From positions 372,001 through 436,000 of the forward strand of contig NZ_CP042326.1 in assembly GCF_007904085.1 (NCBI RefSeq): DNA of 64,000 bases. Direction: 5' to 3'. Source of the stretch: Euhalothece natronophila Z-M001. Lineage in GTDB: Bacteria; Cyanobacteriota; Cyanobacteriia; Cyanobacteriales; Rubidibacteraceae. Shown in pieces: positions 8,782 through 19,851 of this stretch. The first letter of the stretch is position 1, and every line of letters begins with the position of its first letter. A program made the position numbers and the translations under genes. The notes beneath the pieces are model-generated. The model was not told the DNA's origin and did no database searches. It was given only the letters and a program-made list of their open reading frames with translations.

Positions 8782-9432
8782 TTATTCCCGATTCCGAAAC
8801 TGGGTCAATAACCAAGCACTGACTTTACCATGATTCATGATGCGCGTACGTTGGAAGGCTTGTTCTAATAAGGAAATTTCTAACCCTGGCAAAACTTGTG
8901 ATTGCCTAATGCGACGACTCCCTTGATTTTCAATCGTAAACGCTAAGAGTTCGACATTTGACACATCAACAATCCAATATTCATCTACCCCTAACTCTTC
9001 GTAGAGTAAGCGTTTATTACCTTTGTCATCTTCTAGAGAAGTATTTGCCACTTCAATGACTAAATTAGGAGGCGGATACTGATCTAAATCAACAATTCCT
9101 GTTCCCCAGGGGACGCTATCTGCGGTTTCTCCAATGTAAAACGAGACATCAGGTTGCACCTCTCTAACGCCAACTCGGCGATAGGTGCAATTATCTTTTC
9201 CATTTAAGTCAATTTCTTTAATAGCGGCAAATAAATTAATTGCATAGATAAGAATAGAGTGATCGCTGGCATGATCATTACCGATGGGTGACATTTCTAT
9301 CCTTAAATGACCTTTGTTGTAGTAGGTTTTTGCTTTTTCATCCACTAAATCATCTAGCATTTGCAGATACTCGTCCCAGCTTGCAGGAATCCAAGTCTCT
9401 GCTGGCAGTTGCATGGTGCTTAAACGGCTCAT
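8782..9432 (-). CDS. Uma2 family (DUF820) putative endonuclease, copy 2
   Basis: The 216-residue product is a paralogue of the gene at 7810-8451 and has the same PD-(D/E)XK features: QPDVSFYIG, NLVIEVANTSLEDD and NKRLLYEELGVDEYWIVDV. The N-terminus (LPAETWIPASWDEYLQMLDDL) also lines up with copy 1. It may begin at M1 or at M7. A small plus-strand ORF at 8583-8822 that overlaps its end is only MITE sequence plus antisense reading and is not a gene. Function is unknown; members occur in many copies in cyanobacterial genomes and have been suggested to be nucleases. Confidence 0.85.
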   Translation of the reverse strand: MSRLSTMQLPAETWIPASWDEYLQMLDDLVDEKAKTYYNKGHLRIEMSPIGNDHASDHSILIYAINLFAAIKEIDLNGKDNCTYRRVGVREVQPDVSFYIGETADSVPWGTGIVDLDQYPPPNLVIEVANTSLEDDKGNKRLLYEELGVDEYWIVDVSNVELLAFTIENQGSRRIRQSQVLPGLEISLLEQAFQRTRIMNHGKVSAWLLTQFRNRE

Positions 9433-9511
9433 TGGAAAACCTCCGAAGCTAGTTTATCCTCATTGTAATGTTTTTTTCCTGTAATCATGCCAAAATATTA
9501 ATGACTAATTC

Positions 9512-12500
9512 TTATTGTTTAATGATTTCCTTTTCTTGTTCTAGGGATCTCCTTAGTTCTCCTAACCAGTTAATTAAATTATCTAGTTGCTGTTGCGTTT
9601 TTAATACTCCTAAACCGCGCACGGTAACTTTCCCTTTACTATAAACAAATCGCGAGGCAATATGTTTTGGGAGATGTTCTTGTAATTTTTTCCATGCTGG
9701 TTCTTCCATGGGCGTTTCTAAGGCAACGTGCTGTTTTCCTTCAGGTTTAATGCGAGAAAAACCAAGGGATTTCGTAATTTGTTTTAACTCCATTACCTGT
9801 AATAATTGTTGAACAGGGGGCGGTAATTCGCCATATCGATCGCGCCAATCTTGTCTGATCTGATCTAATTCTTTCTTACTATTTGCCATTGTTACCGTGC
9901 GATAGGCATCCATTTTTTGATCCATATCGCTAATATAATTACTGGGAACAAAAGCGGTTAATTTGAGATCAATTTGTGTGTCTTCTACTTGCGGAATATC
10001 CTCGCCTTGGACTTCTTGAATTGCCTCTTGTAGCATACTCATATAGAGATCAAAGCCCACTGCATTCATTTGTCCTGATTGTTTTGACCCTAATAATTCC
10101 CCAACACCACGAATTTCTAAATCTCGCATGGCTAATTGATACCCTGATCCCAGTTGAGTAAATTCTTGTAACGCCCGTAATCGTTTTTTCGCCGTATCGC
10201 TTAAGGTACTTTGTTGGGGGTAAAATAGCCAAGCATGGGCTTGAACCCCTGATCGCCCGACTCGTCCGCGCAGTTGATACAGTTGGGATAAACCAAATTT
10301 TTGCGAGTCTTCCACAATAATCGTATTGACACGGGGAATATCTAATCCTGACTCAATAATGGTGGTACAAACTAAGATATCTGCATCGCCATTATTGAAC
10401 GTTAGCATGGTGGATTCTAATTCTGCTTCTTCCATTTGTCCATGCGCGATCGCGATTCTTGCTGTGGGGATCATTTCTCGCAGTCTGGTTGCAATCTCTT
10501 CAATCCCTTCTACTCTGGGAACAACATAAAACACTTGTCCGCCGCGATCTAATTCATTTCTAATCGCCGTTCTAATTGCCTCTGGATCATAGGGAGAAAG
10601 ATGGGTTTTAATGGGACGACGAGAGGGAGGGGGAGTGGTAATTAAACTCATTTCCCGAATCCCAGATAGTGACATATAGAGGGTGCGAGGAATGGGAGTC
10701 GCAGTCAGGGTTAAAACATCCACCTCTGTCTTCATTGACTTAATTTTCTCTTTTTGGTTCACTCCAAATCGTTGTTCTTCATCTACCACCAACATTCCTA
10801 AATCTTTATATTTGACACTTTTATTGAGAAGCTGATGCGTTCCCACGACCACATCTAATTCCCCAGTGGAAAGACGCTTGAGAATATCTTTCCGTTCATT
10901 GGTGGTGCGAAAGCGATTCAGTAAGCCAATATTAACGGGATAGGGGGCAAAACGTTCTTTTATCGTATGATAATGCTGTTGGGTCAGAATCGTTGTCGGT
11001 GCAAGAAAGGCAACCTGTTTTCCCTCCATGAGAACCTTAAAAATCGCCCGAATTGCAACTTCTGTTTTACCGAACCCCACATCTCCACAAATTAAGCGAT
11101 CCATCGGGAGATCACTTTCTAAATCTCGTTTCACATCTTGGACAGCTTTTAATTGATCTGGGGTAGGTTGATAAGGGAAAGAGTCTTCTAATTCTTCTTG
11201 CCAAACCGTATCTTGGGGATAAGCATAGCCAGAAAGCTGCGATCGTTTAGCATATAAATCTAGCAGATCAATGGCAACTTTTTTCACTGCCTTCTGCACT
11301 TTATTCTTGGTATTTTGCCAAGATTTCCCCGACATCTTATTAAGTTGGGGTTTCCCTTCTCCCAGATGACGGTAACGAGAGAGAGATTCTAAACTATCTG
11401 CAGGAACACGCAGTAACCCATCGGCATATTGCACAACCAGATATTCTCTAGTTTCCCAACTTTCCAGTTTCAGGAATTTTCCCACCCCATGCTGACGGTG
11501 AACCACATAATCACCAGGGCGTAGTTTATTGAGATCAACTTGTTTAGAGGTGGCCCGTCGCCGTTTGCGAACATAACCCGAAGTGGCGAGAACATGCTGC
11601 CCAAAAAATTCTCTGTCAGTGACAACCGCAATGCGAAAGGTAGGAAGAACAAAGCCTTCTAATTCCGCTAATCCTGAATATTTAACCGCAACGGCTGTAT
11701 GATCGCGATGTAACTTATCAATGGCAGGATAATCTTTGGGATTGGGAACAAATTGGGCAGGACAATCGTGTTCTTGTAATAGGGAAACAGATCGCGAGGG
11801 TTGGGCGGAAACAATCCAAGTATTATAGTTTTCCAGGGTAATCCCGCTATAAATTTCTCGTTTGCCACGAACAATCTCTGCAAGTTTGGCAAATTGATGG
11901 GGGTTAACAGGAAGGGGACGGCTGGCGAGGTTCGTTCCTTGATCGTTTTCTTCACTCAGTTCGGAGACGTAGAGACGATAAAAGGGTTCAGCTTTTTGTA
12001 AGCAAGTTTTTAAGTCATAGTGGAGACGCGGTAGAGAGGCGGTTAATTCTTGATATTGATCTTCGGTATGTTCTAACCAGCGATCGCTGTGACCTTGACA
12101 TTGCTGCGGTTCATCAAGGACAACTAAGGTATTCTCAGGGAGATAGTCTAGTAAGGAAGCAGGTTCAGGATAGGCAAACCCTAGAAAGCGGTGCATTCCC
12201 TCAGGATAATTAAACTCACTGAAATCGGTTGCTTCTTCCAGATGAGAGTTAACCTGATCGAGAGTTCCCTGTTCCATAATCCCTTTAGCAATGAGAGGAG
12301 AATAACTGGTAGGGGTTAAAGTCAGGCTTTCAATTTGATCAAGGGAACGCTGGCTAACGGGATCAAACTCTCGTAACTGTTCTAATTCATCTCCAAACCA
12401 TTCCAAACGAATGGGAACTTCTGAAGCAACGGGAAAAACATCTACTAAATCCCCTCGTCTTGCCCATTGTCCTTCTGTTTCTACCACTGAGGCGCGTTCA

Positions 12501-12988
12501 TATCCTAATTCTGTGAGGCGGTGATCAAGGGTTTTACTATCAAAGCTAATTCCTTTTTGGAAGGAGAGACAGGCTTTTTTAAAAGTCTCTGGGGGAGGAA
12601 GATGTGGTTGCAGCGATCGTTCTGTGGCGACAATGGCGGTTGGAGTATCAGGCTGCTGAATGAGATTGAGTAATATTTGAATCTGTCCCCAAATCATTTC
12701 TGATTCAGGATTAAAGGGTTCGTAGGGAGTGGCTTCAGAGGTGGGGTAAAACTGGACGGTTTGCCAGTTCATGCTTTGTAATTGGGTTGCCCAACGCCCT
12801 GCTTCTTCTAGGGTGGCACAGATAACAAATAGATGAGAAGACGCCTGACTAAATGCAGAGGCAATGAGTCCTTTCGGAAGGCGAGGAATCCCCGTAAGAG
12901 TAAGGTGATGCTGTTTTTGGAGAGTGGAGAGGAGTTCTTGAGTAAGGCGCGATCGCGCTAAGGTTTTTATAACAGAAGCAAAAGCCAT
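9512..12988 (-). CDS. mfd: Transcription-repair coupling factor Mfd
   Basis: The product (1158 residues from the chosen start) is the SF2 translocase that removes RNA polymerase stalled at DNA lesions and recruits UvrA. In order it shows a UvrB-like N-terminal module, a CarD-like polymerase-interaction domain ([20 protein letters not shown], around 500), then the RecG-like motor with Walker [10 protein letters not shown] near residue 630, the DEEQRFG box, the TATPIPRTL motif and QLRGRVGRS, and the C-terminal TRCF domain. The frame is open to 13066, but ATG at 12988 ([13 protein letters not shown]) is preferred because it matches the usual cyanobacterial beginning and avoids overlap with the upstream gene. 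Confidence 0.95.
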   Translation of the reverse strand: MAFASVIKTLARSRLTQELLSTLQKQHHLTLTGIPRLPKGLIASAFSQASSHLFVICATLEEAGRWATQLQSMNWQTVQFYPTSEATPYEPFNPESEMIWGQIQILLNLIQQPDTPTAIVATERSLQPHLPPPETFKKACLSFQKGISFDSKTLDHRLTELGYERASVVETEGQWARRGDLVDVFPVASEVPIRLEWFGDELEQLREFDPVSQRSLDQIESLTLTPTSYSPLIAKGIMEQGTLDQVNSHLEEATDFSEFNYPEGMHRFLGFAYPEPASLLDYLPENTLVVLDEPQQCQGHSDRWLEHTEDQYQELTASLPRLHYDLKTCLQKAEPFYRLYVSELSEENDQGTNLASRPLPVNPHQFAKLAEIVRGKREIYSGITLENYNTWIVSAQPSRSVSLLQEHDCPAQFVPNPKDYPAIDKLHRDHTAVAVKYSGLAELEGFVLPTFRIAVVTDREFFGQHVLATSGYVRKRRRATSKQVDLNKLRPGDYVVHRQHGVGKFLKLESWETREYLVVQYADGLLRVPADSLESLSRYRHLGEGKPQLNKMSGKSWQNTKNKVQKAVKKVAIDLLDLYAKRSQLSGYAYPQDTVWQEELEDSFPYQPTPDQLKAVQDVKRDLESDLPMDRLICGDVGFGKTEVAIRAIFKVLMEGKQVAFLAPTTILTQQHYHTIKERFAPYPVNIGLLNRFRTTNERKDILKRLSTGELDVVVGTHQLLNKSVKYKDLGMLVVDEEQRFGVNQKEKIKSMKTEVDVLTLTATPIPRTLYMSLSGIREMSLITTPPPSRRPIKTHLSPYDPEAIRTAIRNELDRGGQVFYVVPRVEGIEEIATRLREMIPTARIAIAHGQMEEAELESTMLTFNNGDADILVCTTIIESGLDIPRVNTIIVEDSQKFGLSQLYQLRGRVGRSGVQAHAWLFYPQQSTLSDTAKKRLRALQEFTQLGSGYQLAMRDLEIRGVGELLGSKQSGQMNAVGFDLYMSMLQEAIQEVQGEDIPQVEDTQIDLKLTAFVPSNYISDMDQKMDAYRTVTMANSKKELDQIRQDWRDRYGELPPPVQQLLQVMELKQITKSLGFSRIKPEGKQHVALETPMEEPAWKKLQEHLPKHIASRFVYSKGKVTVRGLGVLKTQQQLDNLINWLGELRRSLEQEKEIIKQ

Positions 12989-13037
12989 GAATAAGCAACT
13001 ATCAGCAGGATTTCGTCTTAATTTTATCTTGATTTGA

Positions 13038-14420
13038 TCAATTGACTCGATGCAAATAACGCTCAAACCATAGGCCAGCTATAACAATAGCAAATCCACA
13101 CAGCAAGAGAACCACAGCTTTTAACACTAAACCTGTTTGATATTCCAGCATGCGAGATAATATTTGCAAAGTAAGTACAATTGTACCTGACCAAAAGCTC
13201 AGACGAGTCCCTTCGTTTAAGCCTTGACGAATAAGCGCGATCGCGCCCCCGAATAAAATCACATTATAAAGAATTGTCGGGGTAAAAGCATAATCAGAAC
13301 CATCCACCGCCACTAGTGACCAACCAGCAATTCCGCCCATCACCAGGCTGATAACACCCACAAGGGTACTAGTAAACTTTAATCGCCAAGGGGCGTTTTC
13401 TGTTTGTCCTAAACGCCACCAGCAATAAACTGTTAAAGCGATACCAGCGAATACTTGACTTAAAATCACAGGAAAATTAACTTCTCCATAATTATTTCTC
13501 ACAGGAGAAAAATCGACCCAAACATAATAAAAAGAAAATAGGTAACAAACACTAAGCAGATAAAAAATAGATAAACGACGAGTCACCTGATTAAAATTGA
13601 TAGTGCTGTTTTTTCCTTCTAGATTACTTGCCCATAATAATAAAGGTGGTAGAGTAATACCACTAGCAATCAAGCCAGCCGCTAAAATCGGAGAATAATC
13701 AAAAACGGCGGATAACTCTTGTGTAATCATCACTTGAAACGAAGATACCGCTGCTATCACTCCCCAAAACAAAACCCATCGCGACTGACAAAGTTTTGCC
13801 AAAGGAATTAAAAAGAAGGTAGCTAGAAGCGGCATATACTGAAGTACCCAAGATAACTCCCCCCGTGGTGAAAAATTAAGAAATCCAGGTAACCCTGACC
13901 AATAGCCAATTCCTAGTAAAATAATGGCAATCATGGCAAGCCAAGTAAACTGCAAGCCATACGCCATGAGTAATACGCCACCTCCCCAAACTAAATACAA
14001 TTCATAAACTGCCCCAGTTTGGTGAAACATTTGCGACATTAACGCCAAATTTGCCCCTAGCATGAGTGATCCTAAGACGAGTAACGCTTTTCCCAGACGT
14101 TGCCATTGTCCTTTTCGAGAACGCCACCCGAAAAATCCTGCGATATTGACTAGAGCAAAAATTGTTATAAGTAAGGTAGCTCGCATCGGACGTGACCAGC
14201 CTTGCCAGTTTGCGGCCACTAAGGTAATGACTCCTAAACCCAGAAGAATGCTTCCTAATGCCAATAAAATCAGCACAAACCGACTTTGACTCTCTGCTTC
14301 TAGGGTGTGAAATTGATAGCGTTGTGCCAATTGCTGAAAAAGGGAGGAGTCAATTAACCCCTCCTTTTGCCATTTTTCCGCCTCTTTCCGTAACTGTTGG
14401 CGAAACTTGTCGGAAACCAT
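13038..14420 (-). CDS. DUF2157 domain membrane protein
   Basis: This 460-residue protein has a short soluble N-terminus ([19 protein letters not shown], about 18-37) followed by roughly a dozen hydrophobic segments. The layout, and the phrase [20 protein letters not shown], identify it as a DUF2157 integral membrane protein. No enzymatic motif is visible and the function of the family is not known. It lies 49 nt upstream of mfd on the same strand and may share its transcript. The short gap upstream (14421-14565) carries a degenerate heptamer-like run (tacaatg/tacaatt/tacaact) but no clear promoter. Confidence 0.8.
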   Translation of the reverse strand: MVSDKFRQQLRKEAEKWQKEGLIDSSLFQQLAQRYQFHTLEAESQSRFVLILLALGSILLGLGVITLVAANWQGWSRPMRATLLITIFALVNIAGFFGWRSRKGQWQRLGKALLVLGSLMLGANLALMSQMFHQTGAVYELYLVWGGGVLLMAYGLQFTWLAMIAIILLGIGYWSGLPGFLNFSPRGELSWVLQYMPLLATFFLIPLAKLCQSRWVLFWGVIAAVSSFQVMITQELSAVFDYSPILAAGLIASGITLPPLLLWASNLEGKNSTINFNQVTRRLSIFYLLSVCYLFSFYYVWVDFSPVRNNYGEVNFPVILSQVFAGIALTVYCWWRLGQTENAPWRLKFTSTLVGVISLVMGGIAGWSLVAVDGSDYAFTPTILYNVILFGGAIALIRQGLNEGTRLSFWSGTIVLTLQILSRMLEYQTGLVLKAVVLLLCGFAIVIAGLWFERYLHRVN

Positions 14421-14565
14421 CTTAAGCTATTAACAAGGTACAATGTACAATTTACAACTACAAATGTAAAAATTGCTAATGGCTGTGACGGTTTCCCTTA
14501 AAGTATTCAGTTAAAACTTATAAGAAGCAATTATACTGAAGTCTGCCCGGAAAACTCAATTTAGC

Positions 14566-15657
14566 TCAAACATTAAACTTAAACTCAATCACATCGCCTT
14601 CTTGGACTACATAGTCTTTCCCCTCTGAACGCACTAACCCCTTCTCTTTCGCCGCTGCCAAGGATTGCATTTCTGCCAATTTGTCATAACTAATGGTTTC
14701 TGCGCGAATAAACCCTCGTTCAAAGTCAGAATGAATAACACCAGCCGCTTGAGGGGCTTTCATTCCAGCGCGAATTGTCCAAGCGCGAGTTTCCGTTTCC
14801 CCTGTAGTTAAATAAGTCCGTAACCCTAATAAATCATAAGTCGCCCGAATGAGGGATTGTAAGCCACCTTCTTCTACTCCTAAGGAGTCTAAAAACTCTT
14901 TTTTGTCTTCTTCAGATAATTCAATTAATTCTGATTCTACTTGCGCGGAAACCACCACGACTAAAGCATTATCTTGTTGGGCTATATTTCGCACTTGTTC
15001 CACCCATTGATTCCCTGTGGCTAAGTCTTCATCTGAAACATTCGTGGCGTAAATAATGGGCTTTTTGGTCAGTAAGTTTAAGGGCTTGATAATGGCTTCC
15101 TCGTCTTCAGTGAGTTCCACTTGACGCACACTTTTTCCGTCGTTAATGGCTTCTGCCAATCTTTCTAAGAGTTCTAGTTCAAATTTAGCGTCTTTATTTT
15201 TCTTGGCTTCTTTGCGAGTGCGTTCGATGCGCCGTTCAATTTGGGCTAAGTCAGCAAGGGCTAATTCTAAATTAATAACTTCAATATCCCGAGTGGGATC
15301 AACTGAACCCGACACATGAACAATATCATCATTTTCAAAGCAACGTACCACATGGACAATAGCATCAACTTCCCGAATATTGGCTAAAAACTGATTGCCT
15401 AAGCCTTCTCCTTTACTTGCCCCCTGTACTAACCCTGCAATGTCTAAAAATTCGATGCGAGTAGGAACAATGCGCTGGGAGTTAGAAATTTTTGCTAAAA
15501 CCTCTAAACGTTCGTCGGGAACAGCAACCACTCCCTGATTTGGTTCAATAGTACAAAAGGGAAAGTTTGCTGCTTCAGCTTTTGCGTTGGCGACAAGGGC
15601 ATTAAAAAGGGTTGATTTTCCGACGTTTGGCAGTCCGACGATTCCAGCTCTTAGCAT
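14566..15657 (-). CDS. ychF: Ribosome-binding ATPase YchF/OLA1
   Basis: The 363-residue protein is a universally conserved Obg-family P-loop ATPase that binds ribosomes and is linked to translation and redox stress. Walker A is GLPNVGKST (8-16), the switch region has FLDIAGLVQGASKGEGLGNQFL (in two adjoining parts), and the guanine-type specificity box is replaced, as in the family, around YATNVSDEDL. The C-terminal TGS domain ends with GKDYVVQEGDVIEFKFNV. Length and start (ATG at 15657) agree with the family. A 271-nt gap separates it from the divergent oxidoreductase; I see no recognisable promoter there beyond A/T-rich sequence. Confidence 0.96.
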   Translation of the reverse strand: MLRAGIVGLPNVGKSTLFNALVANAKAEAANFPFCTIEPNQGVVAVPDERLEVLAKISNSQRIVPTRIEFLDIAGLVQGASKGEGLGNQFLANIREVDAIVHVVRCFENDDIVHVSGSVDPTRDIEVINLELALADLAQIERRIERTRKEAKKNKDAKFELELLERLAEAINDGKSVRQVELTEDEEAIIKPLNLLTKKPIIYATNVSDEDLATGNQWVEQVRNIAQQDNALVVVVSAQVESELIELSEEDKKEFLDSLGVEEGGLQSLIRATYDLLGLRTYLTTGETETRAWTIRAGMKAPQAAGVIHSDFERGFIRAETISYDKLAEMQSLAAAKEKGLVRSEGKDYVVQEGDVIEFKFNV

Positions 15658-15928
15658 GGTTGTAATGGTTTATTTGTTTTTGATCCAAGTCCAGATTATG
15701 GTATCTGACTCATTGTATCTTAACGGGTTGGGTAAATTATCAATTTTTCCCACTCTATGGACGACTCTAAAACTGACACAATTTCTTAACATTTGTTCAC
15801 GATATTTTTTCATAATGCGTTTGGCGGTTTTTTACTTTTTTTTCCCGAAAATTTTGCGGATTTAGGGGTTAAACGTTTATTCTGCTAGAGAAAGTAATAA
15901 TTTTTGTGTGGTGGAGGATTGATTTTTT

Positions 15929-16993
15929 GTGAGTTATCAAAATGAACTGTCTCAGGGGGCAAACTCCTTTTCTCATAATGGTAAGCCACCGTTACGAGTC
16001 GGTGTGATTGGTGTTGGTAATATGGGACAACATCATACGCGGGTGCTGGGCTTACTCAAGGATGTGGAGTTATATGGGGTTGCTGATGTTAATGTTACCC
16101 GAGGCTTAGATATTGCCAGTAAGTATCGGGTACGTTTTTTTGAAGATTATCATGATTTGTTGGCTTGTGTGGATGCAGTTTGTATTGCTGTTCCCACTAA
16201 GTTACACCATGAGGTAGGATTAGCTTCTCTCCAAGCTGGGGTTCATGTTTTAATCGAAAAACCCATTGCGGCAAGTATAGAGGAAGCTGAATCATTAGTT
16301 AATGCCGCAGCTGAAAATCACTGTATTTTACAAGTGGGACACATTGAACGGTTTAATCCTGCCTTCCAGGAGTTAAGCAATGTTTTAAAAGGGGAGGAAT
16401 TATTAGCCCTAGAAGCTCATCGTATGAGCCCTTATTCCCAACGGGCAAGTGATGTGTCGGTGGTGCTAGATTTGATGATTCATGATTTAGATTTACTGTT
16501 AGAGTTAACAGCTACTTCCGTGGTGAAGTTAACGGCAAGTGGCACTAAAGCTAATCATTCAGGAAATTTAGATTATGTTACTGCAACGTTGGGATTTGCC
16601 GATGGCGCGATCGCGACTTTAACGGCTAGCAAGGTGACACACCGTAAAATCCGCAATATTTCTGCTCATTGTAAAAATGCCCTTATTGAAGCAGATTTTT
16701 TAGACAATGAAATTTTAATTCATCGCCAAACCACTGCCGACTATACCACCAATTACGGGCAAGTGTTATATCGTCAGGATGGCTTAATTGAAAAGGTTTA
16801 TACGAGCAAAATTGAGCCTCTCCATGCAGAATTAGAGCATTTTCTTAGTTGTGTTCGCGGTGGCAATAAGCCCTCTGTCGGGGGAGAACAAGCCTTAAAA
16901 GCCCTTCGTTTAGCGAGTTTAGTCGAACAAATAGCGCTAGATGGGAAAGTCTGGGAAACTTCTATTCAAGAGGGGGCAATTATTGCGAGCTAA
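15929..16993 (+). CDS. Gfo/Idh/MocA family oxidoreductase
   Basis: The 354-residue protein has an N-terminal Rossmann fold with VGVIGVGNMGQHH (about 24-36) for NAD(P) binding, then EKPIAASIEEAE with the conserved Lys of the EKP motif. The C-terminal alpha/beta dimerisation and substrate domain contains DLMIHDLDLLLEL. The start is GTG at 15929, supported by a GGAGGA about 11 nt upstream. The substrate is probably a sugar or cyclitol, but it cannot be specified and no pathway partners lie beside it. Its stop overlaps the stop of the MacB-type permease on the other strand (16990-16993). Confidence 0.88.
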   Translation: MSYQNELSQGANSFSHNGKPPLRVGVIGVGNMGQHHTRVLGLLKDVELYGVADVNVTRGLDIASKYRVRFFEDYHDLLACVDAVCIAVPTKLHHEVGLASLQAGVHVLIEKPIAASIEEAESLVNAAAENHCILQVGHIERFNPAFQELSNVLKGEELLALEAHRMSPYSQRASDVSVVLDLMIHDLDLLLELTATSVVKLTASGTKANHSGNLDYVTATLGFADGAIATLTASKVTHRKIRNISAHCKNALIEADFLDNEILIHRQTTADYTTNYGQVLYRQDGLIEKVYTSKIEPLHAELEHFLSCVRGGNKPSVGGEQALKALRLASLVEQIALDGKVWETSIQEGAIIAS

Positions 16994-18207
16994 TTACTTC
17001 TAAGGGCAACAATCGGATCAAGTTGGGCGGCTTGACGGGCAGGAATTACACCAAATGATAAACCAATTCCCGCCGAAACACTAACGGCAATAATCACCGT
17101 AGGAACTGAAATTTGTGCAGGAAGAGGCGAAATTGCACCAGCAAGAACAATCACCCCACCGCCAATAACAGTTCCCAACAATCCCCCTAAAACCGCTAAA
17201 ATAGTTGCTTCAATTAAAAATTGAGTCAGAATATCTTTTTCTCGGGCCCCCAATGCTTTACGCAATCCAATTTCTTGGGTTCTTTCTGACACAGAAACTA
17301 ACATAATATTCATGACTCCAATTCCCCCAACGAGTAAGGAAATTCCCGCGATCGCGGCAAGCATAACTGTTAAACCACCAGTTACTGTTTCAACTGTATT
17401 TAGAATATCTTGTTGGCTTTGAACGGTAAAATCATCCTCTCCTTGAACGTTGTGTCTCAAACGTAGTAAATTTTCAATCTGAAATCGGGCTGCCCGCATA
17501 CTCTCTTGATCTTTAGCAGAAACAGCAATAAAGGTTAAATCAATGCCATAAACTGAACGTCTTCCCACAATTTGATTTGCCATCGTGGTAAGTGGAATAT
17601 AAACAACATCATCTTGGTTATTTCCTAAAAAAGCCCCCTTTTCTTCCATTACTCCCACTACGCGAAAACTTGAATTTCTAATCCGAATTTGTTGACCAAT
17701 TGGATCAGTGGAAGGGAACAATCTTCTGGCAATTTCTGATCCTAAAATGGCAACCCGACGATTGCCTTGTAAATCTACTTCTTGAATAAATCGACCTTGG
17801 GCAATTTCAAAGCCACGAACACTTAAAAATTCTGGCGTTGTTCCAATGATAGAATCTCTAGCATTTCGATTTTGATAAGTAATCAGTTGGGTACTGCTAA
17901 TTTGTGGCGCAACCCCTTTAACACTGGGAACTTGATCCGCGATGGCTTTGGCATCTTCATAGACTAAAGTGCGGGGAACATCAAAGCTAGTTTGGCGTTC
18001 TTGTCGAGAACCAGGGGTCACAAATAGCGTATTTGGTCCAAGGGATTCAAATTCATTTCTTGCTAGTTCTTGTCCCCCTTGTCCAATTCCTACCATAGCA
18101 ATCACAGAAGCGTTACCAATAACAATGCCTAACATGGTCAAACTACTGCGTAATTTATTCGCAGTTAGGGTAGTGATTGCCATGCGGATCGTTTCAATAG
18201 GTTGCAT
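16990..18207 (-). CDS. MacB/FtsX-type ABC transporter permease
   Basis: From ATG at 18207 the product has 405 residues: one N-terminal membrane helix (LRSSLTMLGIVIGNASVIAMV), a large extracytoplasmic MacB core domain (about 50-250) and an FtsX domain with three helices containing IGVMNIMLVSVSERTQEIGL and ending IPARQAAQLDPIVALR. These are hallmarks of MacB-like permeases that work with an ATPase and a periplasmic adaptor in efflux or lipoprotein trafficking. Neither the ATPase nor the adaptor is adjacent. The frame is open to 18255, but that would overlap the divergent ycf20 gene, so the internal start MQPIETIRMAI is preferred. Confidence 0.87.
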   Translation of the reverse strand: MQPIETIRMAITTLTANKLRSSLTMLGIVIGNASVIAMVGIGQGGQELARNEFESLGPNTLFVTPGSRQERQTSFDVPRTLVYEDAKAIADQVPSVKGVAPQISSTQLITYQNRNARDSIIGTTPEFLSVRGFEIAQGRFIQEVDLQGNRRVAILGSEIARRLFPSTDPIGQQIRIRNSSFRVVGVMEEKGAFLGNNQDDVVYIPLTTMANQIVGRRSVYGIDLTFIAVSAKDQESMRAARFQIENLLRLRHNVQGEDDFTVQSQQDILNTVETVTGGLTVMLAAIAGISLLVGGIGVMNIMLVSVSERTQEIGLRKALGAREKDILTQFLIEATILAVLGGLLGTVIGGGVIVLAGAISPLPAQISVPTVIIAVSVSAGIGLSFGVIPARQAAQLDPIVALRSN

Positions 18208-18253
18208 GGGTGTTTTATCGTTTAGAATAGGTCTGTCTTTATTATAGAAAATC

Positions 18254-18580
18254 ATGCAAAATACTCGCTTAAATTTGTTATTAGCAAGTTTTTCTAATCA
18301 AGCACAACAATTTTTTGCCAATCCTTGGCGACGAATTAGTTTATTATTAATTAGTCTTTTATTTGGTTTTTTTATGGCATTAGCTATTTCCAGTATTGCT
18401 GGCCAAAGGGGAGATTTAGATGTTGTTGTTGCTGCCATTATGTTAATCTTTACAGAAGTTGTTAGCCGAGTAGCCTATCGCAATAATCGTAATAATTCAG
18501 GACTAATTGATTTTCTGAATTTATTTAAAGTAGGATTAACTTATGGCTTTTATCTGCAAGCATTTATTTTAGGGTCTTAA
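18254..18580 (+). CDS. Ycf20/DUF565 family membrane protein
   Basis: The 108-residue protein shows the DUF565/Ycf20 pattern NPWRRISLLLISLLFGFFMA (residues 23-42), a second hydrophobic stretch rich in Val/Ala/Ile, and a conserved VSRVAYRNN segment followed by DFLNLFKVGLTYGFYLQAF. Ycf20 proteins occur in cyanobacteria and plastids, and plant members affect non-photochemical quenching. Bacterial function is undefined. It is divergent from the MacB-like permease with only 46 nt between start codons, so the promoters must overlap. The following 139-nt gap before the kinase gene holds no feature I can support. Confidence 0.75.
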   Translation: MQNTRLNLLLASFSNQAQQFFANPWRRISLLLISLLFGFFMALAISSIAGQRGDLDVVVAAIMLIFTEVVSRVAYRNNRNNSGLIDFLNLFKVGLTYGFYLQAFILGS

Positions 18581-18719
18581 AAAGATTAGAAATGGAAACT
18601 AATAATCAGTTATTTTTATTGGAGATATTAGTTTAGTTTAATAAAGGTTTTCCTTATTTCACCCATTATTGCAAAGCCCGATCGCGCGTAAACTAGTTTA
18701 ATATAAATCTGAACAATCA

Positions 18720-19709
18720 ATGAGAATTTTATATCGTTTATCTCAAGGTGAAACTTTAAGCACTAACGAAAAACAAGCCTTAGCCAATATTGATTGGGAA
18801 ATTGATATTTCACTGGAAACTAGAATTTATTATTTTCCCATAATGTTTGAAAAGATTTCTCCTTTAGCCGAAAAAGAAGGATTAAAACAAGATCAGATAT
18901 TAGGTTTGCTTTGGAACTTATGGCTACCGATAGCTTTAAAAATTGCTCGTAAAAAAGAACAGAAAAAAAAGCCTTTCATTCAAGGAATTTTAGGACTCCA
19001 AGGAACGGGGAAAACAACCTTAGCCATTATTTTACAAGGAATATTAACTCAGTTTGGTTATCATACAGTTACTCTATCCCTAGATGATCTTTATAAAACT
19101 TATCCAGAACGGCAGCAATTGCAAAAAGAGGATCCGCGATTAATTTTGCGTGGCCCCCCCGAAACTCATGATGTAAATTTAGGGAAAAATTTATTAGAGA
19201 ATTTGCTTCAGGAAAAAACCCCCCTTGAGATTCCTCGTTTTGATAAATCAGCTTGCCAAGGAAGCGGCGATCGCGCTACTCCCGAAACCATTAATGACAA
19301 AATTGATATTTTATTATTTGAAGGCTGGTTCTTAGGCGTAAAACCCATTGCAGAAACTGCTTTTACTAATCCCCCTTCCCCCATTGACACAGAAGCAGAT
19401 CGGCAATTTGCCCTTGATAATAACCGCCGTCTGCAAAGTTATCTCCCTTTGTGGGAATATTTAGATAGTTTGATGATACTTGTGCCTGAGGACTATCATT
19501 TAAGTGAAAAATGGCGACAAGAAGCAGAGCAAAAAATGATTGCACAGGGAAAATCGGGAATGAGTAATGCAGAAATTAAGCAGTTTGTGGAATACTTTTG
19601 GAAGGCATTGCATCCAGAATTATTTATCACCCCCTTAATTGAAAGCAAGCAAGGAGTAGATTTAGTTGTAGAAATTGATGCTAATCATGTTCCAAGACAA
19701 GTTTATTAA
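18720..19709 (+). CDS. P-loop kinase of the D-glycerate 3-kinase (GLYK) type
   Basis: The 329-residue product has a Walker A motif GLQGTGKTT at 92-100 and a phosphoribulokinase/uridine-kinase-like layout with SLDDLYKTYPERQQL (about 119-133), RGPPETHDVNL and DILLFEGWFLGVKPI. This matches plant and cyanobacterial glycerate kinases (GLYK), which close the photorespiratory C2 cycle by making 3-phosphoglycerate. An alternative is a related uncharacterised kinase of the YggC/Tda10 group, which has the same motifs. No photorespiratory genes are adjacent. The ATG at 18720 follows an A/T-rich leader without a clear ribosome site. Confidence 0.8.
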   Translation: MRILYRLSQGETLSTNEKQALANIDWEIDISLETRIYYFPIMFEKISPLAEKEGLKQDQILGLLWNLWLPIALKIARKKEQKKKPFIQGILGLQGTGKTTLAIILQGILTQFGYHTVTLSLDDLYKTYPERQQLQKEDPRLILRGPPETHDVNLGKNLLENLLQEKTPLEIPRFDKSACQGSGDRATPETINDKIDILLFEGWFLGVKPIAETAFTNPPSPIDTEADRQFALDNNRRLQSYLPLWEYLDSLMILVPEDYHLSEKWRQEAEQKMIAQGKSGMSNAEIKQFVEYFWKALHPELFITPLIESKQGVDLVVEIDANHVPRQVY

Positions 19710-19851
19710 AGCACTTAAAGAATTATACTCAACTATAGGAGAAAGATGATCTCATTGCCAAAAAGCCACTTCAGTTTACGCAGGCTCAAAGCAAAGCTAG
19801 ATGGATCCCCTCTACTGTAGTAAGGGCAAATTTAAGGCACAAATTTACAAC

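Noticed and set aside
8583-8822. 79-codon plus-strand ORF between the Uma2 genes
   Set aside because: It is read through the MITE and the antisense of the second Uma2 gene; no protein-like motif or ribosome site.
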